Positions 1 through 8,116 are shown, counted from the first letter of the stretch. The stretch: 64,000 nt of DNA from JAFDVL01 sp031409955 (GCA_031409955.1 JANNYF010000088.1:62001-126000); one strand, 5' to 3'. Program-made: numbers and translations. Notes: generated from the letters alone by a model not told the origin.

Positions 1-1868
1 CCAGTTCTACCGGCCCGATTTATCAGGCCAGCAATAACTGGACGAACATTCGCGGCAACCACACCATCAAGTTCGGTGGCTATTTTGAGCGCGCCGGACA
101 AAACGACTTTGACCAAATCAACGTCGCAGGAACGCCAGGCGGAACGAACAACCAAAATGGTCGTTTCGTCTTCAATAACTCGACACCGGGCGGTACAGGC
201 GTGGCCATCGGCAACGTCGCCATTGGCTTGTTCGACACCTACGCCGAAATCGGCAACCGTTCATTTACACCTTATCGCGGTCACATGGGTGAATGGTTTG
301 TACAGGATGCCTGGAAAATGACGCCGAAACTGCGGGTTGAAGTTGGACTGCGTCACAGCATTGTCCAGCCTTATTACAGTTTGTGGCGGAACATGACAGT
401 CTTCGATCCGAAGTTCTATGATCCGAGCAAAGCTGTTACACAAAGCTCTGCCAATGGTTTCATTACTTCCAACCCGAATGATTTGGTCGCGCGTTACAAC
501 GGTCTTGTCATTCCGGGCAGTGGATGGCCTGATTCTGCCAAAGGTCCAGGTCGTGTAGCCATTGCGAATACAGGGCAATTCGACTTCCTATTCCGGGGCG
601 TCGATAAGGAGTATTCAAAAATTCACAAAAACAACTTCCAGCCGCGCTTGGGCTTGGCCTATGCCTTTAACGACAAGACCGTGCTGCGCGCGGGCGTGGG
701 CCGTTTCTTCACGCGTTTGGGTGTGAGCGACTCGGTCTTCCTTGGTGGTAATCCGCCGTTGCAACCGACCGTTTCGATTGCTAACGGTAACGTTGATAAT
801 CCGGGTGGAACTGCCGGACGCGTCTTCCCCTTGGTCGTCACCAGCCAGGACCCGATTTTCAAGAATCCTGAAGCATGGACGTGGAATACCACGTTTGAGC
901 GTGAAGTTGGTTTCAGCACATTGGTGGAAGTTAGCTACGTCGGGCGTCGTGGATTGCATCAACAACGGGAACGCAATATCAACCAATTGCAACCGGGAAC
1001 GCTTCAGGCGAATACGGGAGTTAATCCTGATTTCCTGCGCCCATTCAAGGGCTACGGAATCATTCGTGTCACCAACAACGATGCGAATTCGCAGTATCAC
1101 GGGTTGCAATTTGGTGCCAATCGCCGCTTCAATAACGGCTTCCTGTTTGGTTTAGCCTATACGTTGTCGAAATCGCAAGATGATGGCTCGGCACAACGTG
1201 ACGTCGTTCCGAACGCGTTCAATGTGAGCAATCTGTACGGGCCTTCCACCTTTGATCGCCGTCACGTGATGGTCGTCAATGCGGTATATCAATTGCCCAT
1301 CTTCAAAGATATTTCGAACTGGAAGGGTAAGTTGTTGGGAGGTTGGACAATCAGCGCCATTTCCCAATGGCAGAGCGGCACCCCCGGCACCATCGCCACG
1401 GGTGACGATTTTGCGGGCGTTGGACCGGGCAGCGGTTCACAACTCTGGATCGTCAATGGCCCCATCACGCTGGACAAGAAGTTCGCCAGCAATGCAACGG
1501 ATGCAAATTTCTGGTTCCAGGCCAGCTTGCCGGGTAAAACCTGCACGCCGACCAGCAGTTCCACCACGGGCGGCACGAACGATCCGACGTCCTGCCTGTA
1601 CACGCAACCAACGCCAGGAACGTTTTCAAATCAAAAATCACGTGGGATTATTTATGTGCCTGGATTCCAGAATCACAACTTCACGCTCTTCAAAGATTTC
1701 CGAATCACCGAGAGCCAGAAGATTCAGTTCCGCGCGGAAGCCTATAACTGGCCGAATCACCCGAATTGGGACGGCCCGGATGGAAATCCGCGCAGTGCCA
1801 CGTTCGGCAAAATTCAGACCAAAGGCAGCGAACGCCAATTGCAATTCGCGTTGCGCTATCAGTTCTAA
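1..1868 (+). CDS. TonB-dependent Oar-like outer membrane receptor, C-terminal part
   Basis: The open frame enters from the left edge (first full codon at base 3) and runs about 620 residues to TAA, so the N-terminal regulatory and plug domains lie outside the window. The visible part is alternating beta-strand sequence with aromatic girdles. Family hallmarks include NGFLFGLAYTLSKS and FDRRHVMVVNAVYQLP, a motif shared with the other receptors in this window, and the chain ends LQFALRYQF with the C-terminal aromatic residue that outer membrane barrels need for BAM insertion. Likely role is TonB-driven import of an oligomer; the substrate cannot be read from sequence. A strong terminator follows directly. 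Any start inside the window would be internal to the protein. Confidence 0.9.
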   Translation, partial: SSTGPIYQASNNWTNIRGNHTIKFGGYFERAGQNDFDQINVAGTPGGTNNQNGRFVFNNSTPGGTGVAIGNVAIGLFDTYAEIGNRSFTPYRGHMGEWFVQDAWKMTPKLRVEVGLRHSIVQPYYSLWRNMTVFDPKFYDPSKAVTQSSANGFITSNPNDLVARYNGLVIPGSGWPDSAKGPGRVAIANTGQFDFLFRGVDKEYSKIHKNNFQPRLGLAYAFNDKTVLRAGVGRFFTRLGVSDSVFLGGNPPLQPTVSIANGNVDNPGGTAGRVFPLVVTSQDPIFKNPEAWTWNTTFEREVGFSTLVEVSYVGRRGLHQQRERNINQLQPGTLQANTGVNPDFLRPFKGYGIIRVTNNDANSQYHGLQFGANRRFNNGFLFGLAYTLSKSQDDGSAQRDVVPNAFNVSNLYGPSTFDRRHVMVVNAVYQLPIFKDISNWKGKLLGGWTISAISQWQSGTPGTIATGDDFAGVGPGSGSQLWIVNGPITLDKKFASNATDANFWFQASLPGKTCTPTSSSTTGGTNDPTSCLYTQPTPGTFSNQKSRGIIYVPGFQNHNFTLFKDFRITESQKIQFRAEAYNWPNHPNWDGPDGNPRSATFGKIQTKGSERQLQFALRYQF

Positions 1869-1891
1869 GCTGACGGCTTAGCAACAACTCA

Positions 1892-1936
1892 AAAGCTCGC
1901 TCGGTATTTTGTACTGAGCGAGCTTTCCTTTTTTCT
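1892..1936 (+). terminator. Rho-independent terminator after the receptor gene
   Basis: A 15-bp stem (1892-1906 with 1912-1926, one G-T pair) closes a 5-nt loop and is followed by a T-rich tract CCTTTTTTCTTTC. It lies 24 bp past the receptor stop codon and isolates it from the next gene. Confidence 0.88.
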
Positions 1937-1997
1937 TTCGTCGTCGGCAGGAGTAAGATGTCACGCATCACCTCCCCGAACTAGAAAGGAACAATGT

Positions 1998-2675
1998 ATG
2001 AAAAGCCCGTTGCTCAGGTTGCTGCTATTTTTGATCACCTTGGTCTGCGTTTCATTTTCTGTTCTGTCGCAGCCAAACCAAGCCACGGACAAGCCTGTGC
2101 TCGAAATTATCAACTTCAAAATCGGCAACAACTACAACCCCCTGCTGGATCGCCAACCCTCGGCCTTCTCCGCTGAAGCGGTAGATGTCCCGCAAACCGA
2201 AGCGGAAAAGCTGGCGCGCCGCAATGCCCAGGCCAATCGCGGCAATTCAACCTACAATCAAGCAACCCCGCGCGGCGTGATTGCCCCGGAAGACAAAAGT
2301 TCGCGCGGCAGATTGCGCTCCACAATTCATGTCATTGATCTGGCGGAGTGGGTGAATGTTTCGATCAAGAACCTGTCAGACAAAGCTATCAAAACCATCG
2401 AATGGGACTTCGCCTTTCCGCGCTATGAAAACGCCAAGCTGGTTTTACGCTTTGACGTGAGCAGCAAAGCGGACATCAAACCCGGCAGCAAAAAGACGCT
2501 CAAGCAACCGCTGCCACCGGGCGCGATGAAATGTAAAGTCGTGACGATTAGTGACGGCAAGGCTTTTGAATCGGTGTGCAGCAAGAGCTTTCAAGACCCT
2601 TCGCAATTCGCGCAAGAGCCAGTTTCCATCAAGAAAATTGAATACGCGGATGGGAGTGTGTGGAGGAGTCGGTAG
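1998..2675 (+). CDS. Secreted hypothetical protein
   Basis: A 225-residue protein with a clear signal peptide: positive N-terminus (MKSPLLR), hydrophobic core LLLFLITLVCVSFSV and a likely cleavage near LSQ at about residue 25. The mature part has a low-complexity, Ala/Gln/Asn-rich stretch near residues 60-95. A beta-rich second half (about 105-225) contains two cysteines (CKVV and VCSK) that could form a disulfide after export. I do not recognise a named domain. The ATG at 1998 is chosen because AAAGGA lies 8-13 bases upstream and the signal peptide begins there. The gene converges on the ferredoxin gene and its stop codon falls inside a heptanucleotide repeat. Confidence 0.75.
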   Translation: MKSPLLRLLLFLITLVCVSFSVLSQPNQATDKPVLEIINFKIGNNYNPLLDRQPSAFSAEAVDVPQTEAEKLARRNAQANRGNSTYNQATPRGVIAPEDKSSRGRLRSTIHVIDLAEWVNVSIKNLSDKAIKTIEWDFAFPRYENAKLVLRFDVSSKADIKPGSKKTLKQPLPPGAMKCKVVTISDGKAFESVCSKSFQDPSQFAQEPVSIKKIEYADGSVWRSR

Positions 2676-2748
2676 TCGGTAGCTGGTTGTCGGTTGTCGG
2701 TAGAAAACCGAAGGCTCTTCCCAACCGACAACCGTCTACTGACTACCA
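2667..2748. repeat. Heptanucleotide tandem-repeat hairpin between convergent genes
   Basis: The left arm is five 7-nt units (AGTCGGT, AGTCGGT, AGCTGGT, TGTCGGT, TGTCGGT; 2667-2701). The right arm (about 2723-2748) is the imperfect reverse complement (AACCGAC, AACCGTC, TACTGAC, TACC). The arms carry the stop codon of the upstream plus-strand gene (2673-2675) and that of the minus-strand ferredoxin (2736-2738). It probably works as a shared bidirectional terminator as well as being a repeat. Confidence 0.75.
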
Positions 2749-2978
2749 GCGACCGCCTTCCCAATCGCTTCCACCGGGCAAACCTCTAACGCTTCCTGGC
2801 ACAACGCTTCTTCTTCGGGTGTGGTCGGTTGTTTGTAGACATACGAATAGCCGCCGTCCTCGTGACGCGTGAAGTTGGCTTCGGCGAGGTCACGGCACAC
2901 ATCGCAATCAATGCAATTCGTGTCTACATAAAAGCGTCCTGAGACGTTCTGCGGCTGTTTGGCATTTGGATTCGGCAT
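2736..2978 (-). CDS. Small single-cluster ferredoxin
   Basis: An 80-residue protein with the cysteine pattern of a [4Fe-4S] ferredoxin: CIDCDVC near residues 21-27 and a distal CPVEAIG. This is the short type with a single cluster and an acidic helix (EEEALCQEALEVCP). It is a cytoplasmic one-electron carrier. A longer frame opens at TTG 3023 but overlaps the upstream gene, so the ATG at 2978 (MPNPNAKQ) is preferred; no strong ribosome site precedes it. It lies 14 bp downstream of the Uma2 gene, which follows lipA, so it may be co-transcribed with lipoyl synthase, an iron-sulfur enzyme that consumes electrons. That link is inferred from order only. Confidence 0.8.
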   Translation of the reverse strand: MPNPNAKQPQNVSGRFYVDTNCIDCDVCRDLAEANFTRHEDGGYSYVYKQPTTPEEEALCQEALEVCPVEAIGKAVAGSQ

Positions 2979-2992
2979 AGGTTGGTAAAACG

Positions 2993-3553
2993 TTAGTCCT
3001 CGAAAATCTCTCTCACCAGACAACTGAAGCCTGGTAACAATGGTGATTCCAAAAACTCTGGAGCGCCTAAAGTTGCGACCAATTCCAAATCAAAGTCGCC
3101 GCGCCGATAAACGTCAACTTGCTTAAAGAGCCAATCCACGATCCAGTATTCATCTACCCCACGCCGCGAATAGAGCTTTAGTTTCGCCTCGCGGTCACGG
3201 CGCGCGTTGGAGCCGGTAAAGGACAACACTTCAATGACCAGTTCGGGCGCACCGCGAAAATGGCCTTGTGCGTCGAGCAGTTCATCGCGGCGCGTATAAC
3301 TTGCCCAAGCCACATCAGGAATCACATCGTCGTCATCCGCAAAAATGACGCCAGGTGCAATCACAGCCCGACCTAGTTTGGTTTTTCTGGACCAGACACC
3401 GAGAAATTCGGTGAGATTTGAACAGGCTCGTTGATGTTCGTAATGGGGCGATTTTGACACGTAGAGTTCTCCTTCAATGATTTCGTAGCGCTTGCCATCA
3501 TCCGGCAGCGTTTCGAGATCAGCCGATGTCCACCGTAAAGCTGTGGTCGTCAT
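2993..3553 (-). CDS. Uma2-family (DUF820) putative endonuclease
   Basis: A 186-residue protein with the restriction-endonuclease-like fold signature of the Uma2 family. KRYEIIEGELYVSKSP lies near the N-terminus, VIPDVAWAS carries the conserved PD acidic residue, and GAPELVIEVLS contains the E-x-L catalytic pair, followed by KLKLYSRRGVDEYWIVDW. The start at 3553 has a strong ribosome site (GGGAGGA, 5-6 bases before ATG); an earlier in-frame Met at 3586 would overlap lipA. Uma2 proteins are abundant in Cyanobacteria, Acidobacteriota and Planctomycetes and their role is mostly unknown. This copy lies between lipA and the ferredoxin gene. Confidence 0.88.
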   Translation of the reverse strand: MTTTALRWTSADLETLPDDGKRYEIIEGELYVSKSPHYEHQRACSNLTEFLGVWSRKTKLGRAVIAPGVIFADDDDVIPDVAWASYTRRDELLDAQGHFRGAPELVIEVLSFTGSNARRDREAKLKLYSRRGVDEYWIVDWLFKQVDVYRRGDFDLELVATLGAPEFLESPLLPGFSCLVREIFED

Positions 3554-3569
3554 ATCTTCCTCCCTTCGA

Positions 3570-4529
3570 TTACTGCGCAGAAACATTCAGCACAGGCAAT
3601 TCACGTTTGATCTTAGTGGGCGGCGCGATTTGTGCTGCGACCGGTTGCACGCCTGCGGTGTGTTCGTGCGCGTGATAGCTGGAACGTACGAGCGGCCCCG
3701 ATTCCACATAGCGAAAGCCCATGTCCAAGCCAATCTCCTTGAATTTCGCAAACTCTTCCGGCGGGTAGTATTTCTCAACTTTTAAGCGTTGCGGCGCAGG
3801 TTGCAAATACTGCCCCAGCGTCAAAATATCGCAATCCACGCTGCGCAAATCCCGCATCGTGGCGATGATCTCTTCGTCCGTTTCGCCCAATCCCAGCATC
3901 ACGCCGGACTTCGTCAGCATCCCACGCACTTCGGCATCGCGGCGTTTGGCGGCGCGTTCCAACAGTGTCAACGTCCATTCCCGGTATTTGGCTTGCGGAC
4001 GCACGCGGCGATAGAGGCGCGGCACGGTTTCGGTGTTGTGATTCAGCACGTCCGGCTGCGCATCCAGCACCGCCTGCAAAGCCGTTTCGTTGCCCTGAAA
4101 ATCCGGGATCAGCACTTCGACCTTGGTGTTGGGATTGAGCGCACGCACGGCTTGAATTGTACTGGCAAAATGGATTGCACCGCCGTCTTCCATGTCGTCT
4201 CGATTGACGGCAGTGATGACCGCATGCTTGACGTTCATCTTTTGCACAGCTTGCGCAACGTGCCAGGGTTCTTCCGGGTCAAGCACGACGGGAGCGCCTT
4301 TGCTGACGGCGCAAAAGCCACAGCGCCGTGTACAAACTTCGCCCGCGATCATAAACGTCGCCGTGCCGCTCGACCAGCATTCATAGATGTTTGGGCAACG
4401 CGCTTCCTGACAGACCGTATGCAAACTCAGGTCGTTGATGAGATGTTTGATTTGTTGATATTCGCCGCCGGTGTTGAGCCGAATCTTCAACCACTTGGGC
4501 TTTGGTGCAATTTGTTTCGCCGTTGTCAT
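3570..4529 (-). CDS. lipA: Lipoyl synthase LipA
   Basis: A 319-residue radical-SAM enzyme that inserts two sulfur atoms into octanoyl groups on E2 and H proteins. Both clusters are visible: the auxiliary [4Fe-4S] ligands C40, C45 and C51 (CX4CX5C in CQEARCPNIYEC) and the radical-SAM CX3CX2C at C66, C70 and C73 (CTRRCGFC). Further hallmarks are TAVNRDDMEDGGA and the SGVMLGLGETDEE motif. The length is typical. Its substrate partners (lipB, an E2 with two lipoyl domains, lpdA) lie within 7 kb on the same strand. The downstream Uma2 gene begins 16 bp after its stop. Confidence 0.97.
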   Translation of the reverse strand: MTTAKQIAPKPKWLKIRLNTGGEYQQIKHLINDLSLHTVCQEARCPNIYECWSSGTATFMIAGEVCTRRCGFCAVSKGAPVVLDPEEPWHVAQAVQKMNVKHAVITAVNRDDMEDGGAIHFASTIQAVRALNPNTKVEVLIPDFQGNETALQAVLDAQPDVLNHNTETVPRLYRRVRPQAKYREWTLTLLERAAKRRDAEVRGMLTKSGVMLGLGETDEEIIATMRDLRSVDCDILTLGQYLQPAPQRLKVEKYYPPEEFAKFKEIGLDMGFRYVESGPLVRSSYHAHEHTAGVQPVAAQIAPPTKIKRELPVLNVSAQ

Positions 4530-4758
4530 AGCGAGGATTATAGCAGTGAATCACAAGAAGTGCAGTCGCGGGACTGATGCATTCTGTCAAAGAGGGGTTG
4601 AGCGGGATCAGAGAGTAATCATGTCGTTGCAGGTGCGAACATTTTGGCGGCTTCAGACGGGACATCCACAAAAACAAAGTAGGCTGCCGGATATAAATAA
4701 TCTTCACCGGTCTATGTCGCGTTCACTCACGCTCGCATCCTGTATCAACTTTCTATTG
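4530..4758 (-). other. Intergenic region with a possible small-gene relic
   Basis: No intact gene. On the minus strand one frame reads TGEDYLYPAAYFVFVDVP then SEAAK, coding-like sequence reminiscent of small hypothetical proteins, but it is preceded by an in-frame TAG and TGA and ends after about 34 codons. It could be a decayed small gene downstream of the YgiT antitoxin. The resemblance is from memory only. Confidence 0.25.
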
Positions 4759-5010
4759 TCAGGCTGCAAATTTAGCTACTTCGACAGGACGTTCGACAGC
4801 AAAATTTTGCCGATGGAGTTTGATTCGTTCGATTTCGTGCAGAGTCTCTGCCGTAAAATATTGCTCTCCACAATGTGGACAGCTAATCAGCGGGACATTT
4901 TCAATCACCAGCAAATCGTTCCCTTTACCGTCCGTTTCCGTCACGCGGTAAACACGCGCTCCGGCTTTCCCGCAGATGTCGCAAACAATAGTTTTTTCCC
5001 CTGATTTCAT
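4759..5010 (-). CDS. YgiT-type zinc-finger antitoxin-like protein
   Basis: An 83-residue protein with two zinc-knuckle CXXC motifs (CDICG near residue 10 and CPHCGEQYF near residue 45), the layout of the YgiT/MqsA N-terminal zinc finger, followed by an amphipathic tail (ETLHEIERIKLHRQNF). Short proteins of this type are encoded directly after DUF4258 proteins as probable type II toxin-antitoxin modules. Its ATG overlaps the stop of the DUF4258 frame by 4 bp (ATGA), suggesting translational coupling. It appears intact, whereas the partner gene carries an internal stop. Confidence 0.85.
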   Translation of the reverse strand: MKSGEKTIVCDICGKAGARVYRVTETDGKGNDLLVIENVPLISCPHCGEQYFTAETLHEIERIKLHRQNFAVERPVEVAKFAA

Positions 5011-5288
5011 GGCGCGTAAACTGTAATAATGACGAGCTTGTTCGTGGCACTGATTTTAGCCACCAACTCAATTTCATCACCTGAAAAAGCCAGTCCTTGG
5101 ATTCGATATTTCTATTCGTTCGTTTCACTGTCTTTCTGTCGCTTGATGATTTCCCCTGTGAGGATACCACGCTCAACATCGAAGAGACTGAAATGGTCGT
5201 CTTTCATTTCCTGCCGGGCGTGATAAGTCATGACATATTGCCGACTCTGCACCTTCTCCCGCATGCGACTCCAAACTTTATTGAACAT
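5007..5288 (-). pseudogene. DUF4258 toxin-like gene interrupted by an amber codon
   Basis: From ATG 5288 the frame encodes 93 codons ending at TGA 5009-5007, with TAG at codon 59 (5114-5112). Sequence on both sides fits the DUF4258 family: YVMTYHARQEMKDDHFSL and ERGILTGEIIKRQKDSETNE before the stop, KYRIQGLAFSGDEIELVAK and KLVIITVYAP after it. Family members I recall have Trp before KYRI, so TGG to TAG is the simplest explanation. The frame starts 9 bp after the symporter stop and overlaps the antitoxin start. As read, it would give a 58-residue truncated product. A sequencing error cannot be excluded. Confidence 0.82.
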
Positions 5289-5297
5289 CACAATGCC

Positions 5298-6596
5298 TTA
5301 ATGCAGCTTGACTGAACTCGCATCAATCGGCGTCACGACATCATTGCCCGCGTCATTGAATTCGCCTTCCCAGCGCGCGACGACGACGGTGGCGAAGCAA
5401 TTGCCAATCACGTTCGTCGCGGTGCGCCCCATATCCATCAATTCGTCTACGCCGAGGATCACGGCAATCCCTTCGAGCGGCAGATCAAATTGCGCCAACG
5501 TTCCGGCTAACACGACCAACGAAGCGCGCGGCACGGCGGCGATGCCTTTGGTGGAAAGCATCAGCGTCAGCAACATAATGACTTGTTGCGAAATCGTCAG
5601 CGGTTTATTGGCGGCTTGTGCGACGAACATGGCCGCGAGCGATAAATACAAGGTCGAGCCGTCCAGGTTGAAGCTGTAGCCGAGCGGCAAAATGAAACTC
5701 ACAATGCGGCGCGGCACGCCGAGTCGTTCCATGTTTTCCAGAGCTTTCGGGAACGCGGATTCGCTTGACGTCGTGGTGAACGCCAACATCGCCGGTTCTT
5801 TCACCAATTGGATGAATCGTTTGAAGGGGAGGCGAATGAAGAAAGCAATGGGGAGCAAAACGATGAGGATGAAAACCGCCAATGCGGCGTACAGTGTCAA
5901 AATCATGTTCCCCAAATTGATGAGCACGCCCAAGCCTTTGTTGCCAACTGTGACCGCCATGGCCGCGCCTACGCCCCACGGCGCGAAGTTCATGACGTAG
6001 GCAGTGAATTTGAACATGGCCTCCGACAACGATTCGCACCACGCCACCATCGGCTTACCCTTCTCGCCGATGCCCGCGACGGCCACCGCAAACAACAAAC
6101 TGAACACGACGATCTGCAAGACCTCGTTGTCGGCCATGGCCTTGATAATGCTGGTGGGAAAGACGGTGACGATGTGATCCTGCGGCGTCATTTTGCCCGC
6201 ACGTTCAGCCAGTTCTTTGGCTTCTTTGCTCTGCTCGTTCGGCAGATTCACGCCGTCGCCGGGACGGGTGATGTTGACCGCGACCAAGCCAATCACCAAT
6301 GCCAGCAGTGTCGCAAACGTGAAATATGCCATCGCTTTCAACCCGATGCGTCCGACGGCTTTGATACTGCCTGCGCCCGCGATGCCAACAACCAGCGTCG
6401 AGAAAATTAGCGGCGCAATGATGAGTTTGATGAGGCTCAAGAAGATGCGGCTCAGTACGCGCACCCATTGAATGGCCTGTTCTTTGGCGTGTGGGTTGCT
6501 GTCAAAAAGCTGGTGAATCAACCAGCCAACTAAAATGCCTACAGCGAGGCCAATGAAGATTTGTTGCGTCAGAGAGATTTTGAATTTTTGGGCCAT
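5298..6596 (-). CDS. Dicarboxylate/amino acid:cation symporter (DAACS family)
   Basis: A 432-residue inner membrane transporter with about eight membrane helices and two re-entrant hairpins. The family signature is clear: the serine-rich hairpin TTSSESAFPKALENMERLGV, then LPLGYSFNLDGSTLYLSLA (the NxDG motif region), the helix with GIAAVPRASLVVLAGTL and the substrate segment DELMDMGRTATNVIGN. It imports C4-dicarboxylates or glutamate/aspartate with Na+ or H+; specificity cannot be fixed from sequence. It lies 42 bp downstream of lipB and 9 bp upstream of the DUF4258 frame, so the three are probably on one transcript. Supply of TCA-cycle acids fits the neighbouring 2-oxoacid dehydrogenase genes. 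Confidence 0.93.
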   Translation of the reverse strand: MAQKFKISLTQQIFIGLAVGILVGWLIHQLFDSNPHAKEQAIQWVRVLSRIFLSLIKLIIAPLIFSTLVVGIAGAGSIKAVGRIGLKAMAYFTFATLLALVIGLVAVNITRPGDGVNLPNEQSKEAKELAERAGKMTPQDHIVTVFPTSIIKAMADNEVLQIVVFSLLFAVAVAGIGEKGKPMVAWCESLSEAMFKFTAYVMNFAPWGVGAAMAVTVGNKGLGVLINLGNMILTLYAALAVFILIVLLPIAFFIRLPFKRFIQLVKEPAMLAFTTTSSESAFPKALENMERLGVPRRIVSFILPLGYSFNLDGSTLYLSLAAMFVAQAANKPLTISQQVIMLLTLMLSTKGIAAVPRASLVVLAGTLAQFDLPLEGIAVILGVDELMDMGRTATNVIGNCFATVVVARWEGEFNDAGNDVVTPIDASSVKLH

Positions 6597-6638
6597 AGAT
6601 GTTGAGTATTCGATGTCAGAGGCTAAACACCATCACAC

Positions 6639-7304
6639 TCACATCTGATCTCTAGCCTCAATCATTTGCCGTTGAAATACGTCGCCGAAATGCTTGCGTA
6701 CAACTTCGGCAACTGCTTCGAGTTCGATTTTCCTGTTGAGAATCTTTGCGAGGGAGGTTACACCGTGATCGGGAATGCCGCAAGGAACGATGAGGTTGAA
6801 GTAGTCTAAATTTGTCGTAACGTTGAAAGCAAAGCCGTGCATCGTCACCCAGCGCGAAATGCGAATGCCAATCGCCCCGAGCTTCTCTTCGCCCACCCAA
6901 ACACCCACGTATTCACCGCCGCGCGGTTCCGCTTCGACGCCAAAATCGCGCGCCGTTCGCACCAGCACTTCCTGAATGTCGCGCACGTAGCGGCGCACAT
7001 CCTGCCGATCCGGCGCGAGGCTGATGATTGGATAACCGACCAATTGACCGGGGCCGTGATACGTTACATCGCCGCCGCGCCCCGTCTCGAAGAGTTCGAT
7101 TGATTTTTCGGCACGCGTTTGTTCGTCGGCCAGAATGTTGGCGGGATTGGCCGCGCGACCGAGCGTGATGACGTGGGGATGTTCGAGCAGCAGCAGCGTG
7201 TCGGGTGCTTCGTTGCGTTTGCGGGCGTCGTGAATGGATTGCTGCAACGCTAAGGCATCAGCGTAGGCAAGGCGACCAAGATAGCGGGATTCGCAAGGTT
7301 TCAT
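6639..7304 (-). CDS. lipB: Octanoyl-[ACP]:protein N-octanoyltransferase LipB
   Basis: A 221-residue enzyme transferring octanoate from acyl carrier protein to lipoyl domains, the step before LipA. Motifs seen: LLLLEHPHVITLGR, the RGGDVTYHGPGQLVGYP block, the catalytic lysine in EKLGAIGIRISRW, HGFAFNVTTNLDYF and the catalytic cysteine in PCGIPDHGVTSL. The length matches the family. It follows the DUF2442 gene by 9 bp and precedes the symporter by 42 bp. Together with lipA it gives a complete endogenous lipoylation pathway next to its E2 substrate. Confidence 0.96.
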   Translation of the reverse strand: MKPCESRYLGRLAYADALALQQSIHDARKRNEAPDTLLLLEHPHVITLGRAANPANILADEQTRAEKSIELFETGRGGDVTYHGPGQLVGYPIISLAPDRQDVRRYVRDIQEVLVRTARDFGVEAEPRGGEYVGVWVGEEKLGAIGIRISRWVTMHGFAFNVTTNLDYFNLIVPCGIPDHGVTSLAKILNRKIELEAVAEVVRKHFGDVFQRQMIEARDQM

Positions 7305-7313
7305 CCGACTTAA

Positions 7314-7781
7314 CTAAGAAAGTATTGACACCGTACTCTTGCGCGGCCTACCGCCTTTCATTCCATTAGCGCGTGCGGCTACCATCTTAGCTGATGATCG
7401 GGACTGACCTCCTTTAGCAGCAAGGTCACGCATCCACCTTTTTGTCCCATAGAGACCTTTCCACAATTCAGCGACTCCCATATCAACATCAAGCTGTTCC
7501 CACCGGATCGCGCTGCCTTTACCCATTATATGAACATCTTGAAGCTGGGCAGTGGTTGCATTTTGCAAACCTTGAATTTTTTTATAGGGGATGGCTAAAA
7601 GCACCTCATCTATCGTTTCAATAACAACACGTTTCAGTACCTCATCAAAGTAGACGTGCTTTGCGTGAGGGTCATTTTTCAAACTTTCTTCGCCAGCTTT
7701 GCGCGCGTCTGACAATTCGCGTAAAAGTTCTTCTTCTGGTATTTCACATTTACCAAGCTTAATAGTTTTATTCGTTGCCAT
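7314..7781 (-). CDS. DUF2442-domain protein
   Basis: A 155-residue cytoplasmic protein. The central part (about 45-112) ends with GSAIRWEQLDVDMGVAEL, the characteristic DUF2442 close. The N-terminal part is charged and helical, and the C-terminal tail is basic with Arg/Lys and Gly (RMDRLA-type region through GGRPRKS), suggesting nucleic acid contact. Its start overlaps the end of the DUF4160 gene by 14 bp. DUF4160/DUF2442 pairs recur widely and are suspected to be toxin-antitoxin-like modules; no activity can be read from sequence. Confidence 0.8.
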   Translation of the reverse strand: MATNKTIKLGKCEIPEEELLRELSDARKAGEESLKNDPHAKHVYFDEVLKRVVIETIDEVLLAIPYKKIQGLQNATTAQLQDVHIMGKGSAIRWEQLDVDMGVAELWKGLYGTKRWMRDLAAKGGQSRSSAKMVAARANGMKGGRPRKSTVSILS

Positions 7782-8013
7782 GTATTTCCCTCCACTTTTC
7801 TAAAAGCATTTCCTGATGCTCTATGGCAATTCGTAATGCCTTAACAACATCTCTGTCATCCATGCTTTTGTTTTTCTTTATTTGAGGCCGCGCAGTTGCA
7901 CTGCCTAAATAAAATTCCACCTCTGTGCCAGCTTTGAATACATGTGTGTGGGCGGGTTTGTGGTCATTGGGCCATATATGAAAAACAAAGCCATCCTTGC
8001 TCAGGACTCTCAT
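7768..8013 (-). CDS. DUF4160 protein
   Basis: An 81-residue protein matching DUF4160: an N-terminal strand (GFVFHIWPNDH), the conserved HKPAHTHVF histidine-rich motif, EVEFYLGSATARP, and a C-terminal helix (ALRIAIEHQEMLLEKWREIHG). The compact basic/histidine core with a helical tail resembles small toxins. It is the first gene of a probable operon with DUF2442 and lipB, starting 103 bp after the E2 gene. Confidence 0.85.
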   Translation of the reverse strand: MRVLSKDGFVFHIWPNDHKPAHTHVFKAGTEVEFYLGSATARPQIKKNKSMDDRDVVKALRIAIEHQEMLLEKWREIHGNE

Positions 8014-8116
8014 CCATCGCCCCCATAACGAAAATGACTATAACCTAACCACTTGGGTTTTTCTATTGTAAATACATTGCGATGATTTCTCAATTGACAC
8101 AAGCTATTTCAAACTT

